Positions 23,624-24,607 of a stretch of 24,607 bases of DNA are shown in pieces. The stretch lies in NCBI GenBank assembly GCA_012511395.1, contig JAAZGD010000053.1:1-24607 (forward strand), read 5' to 3'. The position numbers were made by a program, and so were the translations under genes. Position 1 is the first letter of the stretch. Every line of letters starts with the position of its first letter. Origin of the DNA: Clostridiales bacterium (lineage in GTDB: Bacteria; Bacillota; Clostridia; Peptostreptococcales; Anaerovoracaceae). A model generated the notes under the pieces. The model saw only the letters and a list, made by a program, of their open reading frames with translations, ran no database searches and had not been told where the DNA came from.

Positions 23624-24607
23624 ATGATGCCCATGTTACTTCATCCAAAAATCAGAGCGCTTTTGAAAGAAAGAGGTATTGAAAAAGAAGATGATATAAA
23701 GGAGCTTCTTTCTTCCAAACCGCAAAAAACCTATGATCCATTCCTTATGAAAGGTATGAAAGAAGGAGTGGATTTTTTACTGGAAAGGATTGGAGAAAAC
23801 AAGAAAATATGCATTTATGGAGATTACGATGCAGACGGCATCACTTCAATTGCAATTTTGTACAGCATTTTGTCAAGGTTGACAGATAACCTCACCTATT
23901 ACATCCCCTCAAGATTCAATGAAGGATACGGCTTAAACAAAGAAAGCCTTAAGAAGCTTAGAGGAAAAGGGGTGGATGTAATACTGACTGTAGATTTAGG
24001 CAGCACCTCTCATAAAGAAATAGAGTACGGGAAAACCCTGGGTCTGGAGTTTCTTATAACAGACCACCATACTGCAGAATCAACGGACTTAGGATGTATT
24101 TTTATTAATCCCAAGCAGGAGGACTGCACTTATCCCTTTAAGTATCTTGCAGGTTGCGGAGTGGCCTACAAGCTGGCTCAAGGCCTTCAAAGGAAGAGCG
24201 ATCTGCCCAAAAGCGTCATTAACGAGCTTTTGGATGTTTTATGTATTGGAACGGTGGGGGATATTGTACCGCTTTTAGATGAAAACAGGACCTTTGTTAA
24301 GTATGGACTTCAGAAAATAAACGAAAACGGAAGAAAAAGCATAGTCGCTATCAGAGAGGCTGCCTGCATAAATGAAAGAGAGATTTTAGCGGAGCATATA
24401 TCCTTCATCATTGCGCCTCTTATAAATTCAGCAGGCAGACTTGAAGATGCAAAAACTGCCTATGAGGTTTTAGTCCTGGATGATGAAGTCCTTCTTAAAG
24501 AGAAAGTAGCCCGGCTGTTAGCCCTTAACAGGCTGCGAAAGGAACTTCAGGAGGAGGGAGTTAAAAAGCTGGTTTCAAAGATTGAAGTGGAACCTGATAA
24601 TCTAATC
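23624..24607 (+). CDS. recJ: Single-stranded-DNA-specific exonuclease RecJ (N-terminal 328 residues)
   Basis: The 5'-to-3' exonuclease of RecF-pathway recombination and mismatch repair; the gene runs in frame off the right edge, so the C-terminal OB-fold part is not seen. DHH-superfamily motifs are in order: YDPFLMKGM (37-45), IYGDYDADGITS (64-75) with the metal-binding Asp residues, TVDLGS (122-127), ITDHHTAES (145-153) and CIGTVGDIVPLL (207-218). The motif usually written GPRLNAAGR reads APLINSAGR here. ATG 23624 has AAGG 5 bases upstream, overlapping the stop of the M23 gene; ATGs at 23627 and 23633 are alternatives. It continues the ftsEX unit with a gap of 7 bases. DHH phosphoesterases other than RecJ are possible but less likely. 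Confidence 0.92.
   Translation, partial: MMPMLLHPKIRALLKERGIEKEDDIKELLSSKPQKTYDPFLMKGMKEGVDFLLERIGENKKICIYGDYDADGITSIAILYSILSRLTDNLTYYIPSRFNEGYGLNKESLKKLRGKGVDVILTVDLGSTSHKEIEYGKTLGLEFLITDHHTAESTDLGCIFINPKQEDCTYPFKYLAGCGVAYKLAQGLQRKSDLPKSVINELLDVLCIGTVGDIVPLLDENRTFVKYGLQKINENGRKSIVAIREAACINEREILAEHISFIIAPLINSAGRLEDAKTAYEVLVLDDEVLLKEKVARLLALNRLRKELQEEGVKKLVSKIEVEPDNLI

Overview
The window looks like a chromosomal segment of an anaerobic, low-to-moderate-GC Gram-positive bacterium of the class Clostridia. The reasons are strong AGGAGG-type ribosome sites, frequent ATA and AGA/AGG codons, ferredoxin-linked 2-oxoacid oxidation, a split (two-gene) transketolase, a CsaB-type pyruvyltransferase, a SpoVB-like flippase and a glutamate dehydrogenase very like that of Clostridium symbiosum. 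I cannot name the species. I recognise 25 genes, all on the + strand; two are cut by the window edges. There is no tRNA, rRNA, CRISPR array, insertion sequence or prophage, and no stretch over 300 bases lacks a gene.

Layout. (1) Positions 1-5412: the end of a flavoprotein (BaiN/HI0933 family), cobO, a secreted GH26-like glycosidase, gpmI and a SpoVB/MurJ-like flippase, closely packed. (2) Positions 5431-6932: gdhA as a single unit, with its own TTGACA/TATATT promoter and a hairpin-plus-T-run terminator. (3) Positions 6959-19934: a promoter, then 14 genes with no visible terminator until after ilvE. They are mgtE, an NAD(P)HX dehydratase, a small secreted protein, a DUF5693-type membrane protein, csaB, a TagA-type glycosyltransferase, transketolase N and C subunits, a four-subunit 2-ketoisovalerate-type ferredoxin oxidoreductase (delta, alpha, beta, gamma), a P-loop ATPase and a branched-chain aminotransferase. 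(4) Positions 19935-24607: a ParA/MinD-like protein with a degenerate P-loop, then ftsE, ftsX, an M23 peptidase with a coiled coil, and the start of recJ.

How the genes fit together. The aminotransferase, the 2-oxoacid:ferredoxin oxidoreductase and the predicted NAD-type glutamate dehydrogenase form a complete route for oxidative fermentation of branched-chain amino acids: amino acid to 2-oxoacid to acyl-CoA plus reduced ferredoxin, with glutamate recycled. The small secreted protein, DUF5693 protein, CsaB and TagA look like a cell-wall polysaccharide module. FtsEX and the M23 protein are the cell-division or elongation hydrolase system.

Most of the window is conventional. The least explained parts are the DUF5693 membrane protein with its small secreted partner, the ATPase embedded in the oxidoreductase operon, the degenerate ParA-like protein beside ftsEX, and a perfect 14-bp palindrome at the likely ftsE transcription start. 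I found no convincing wholly new system.
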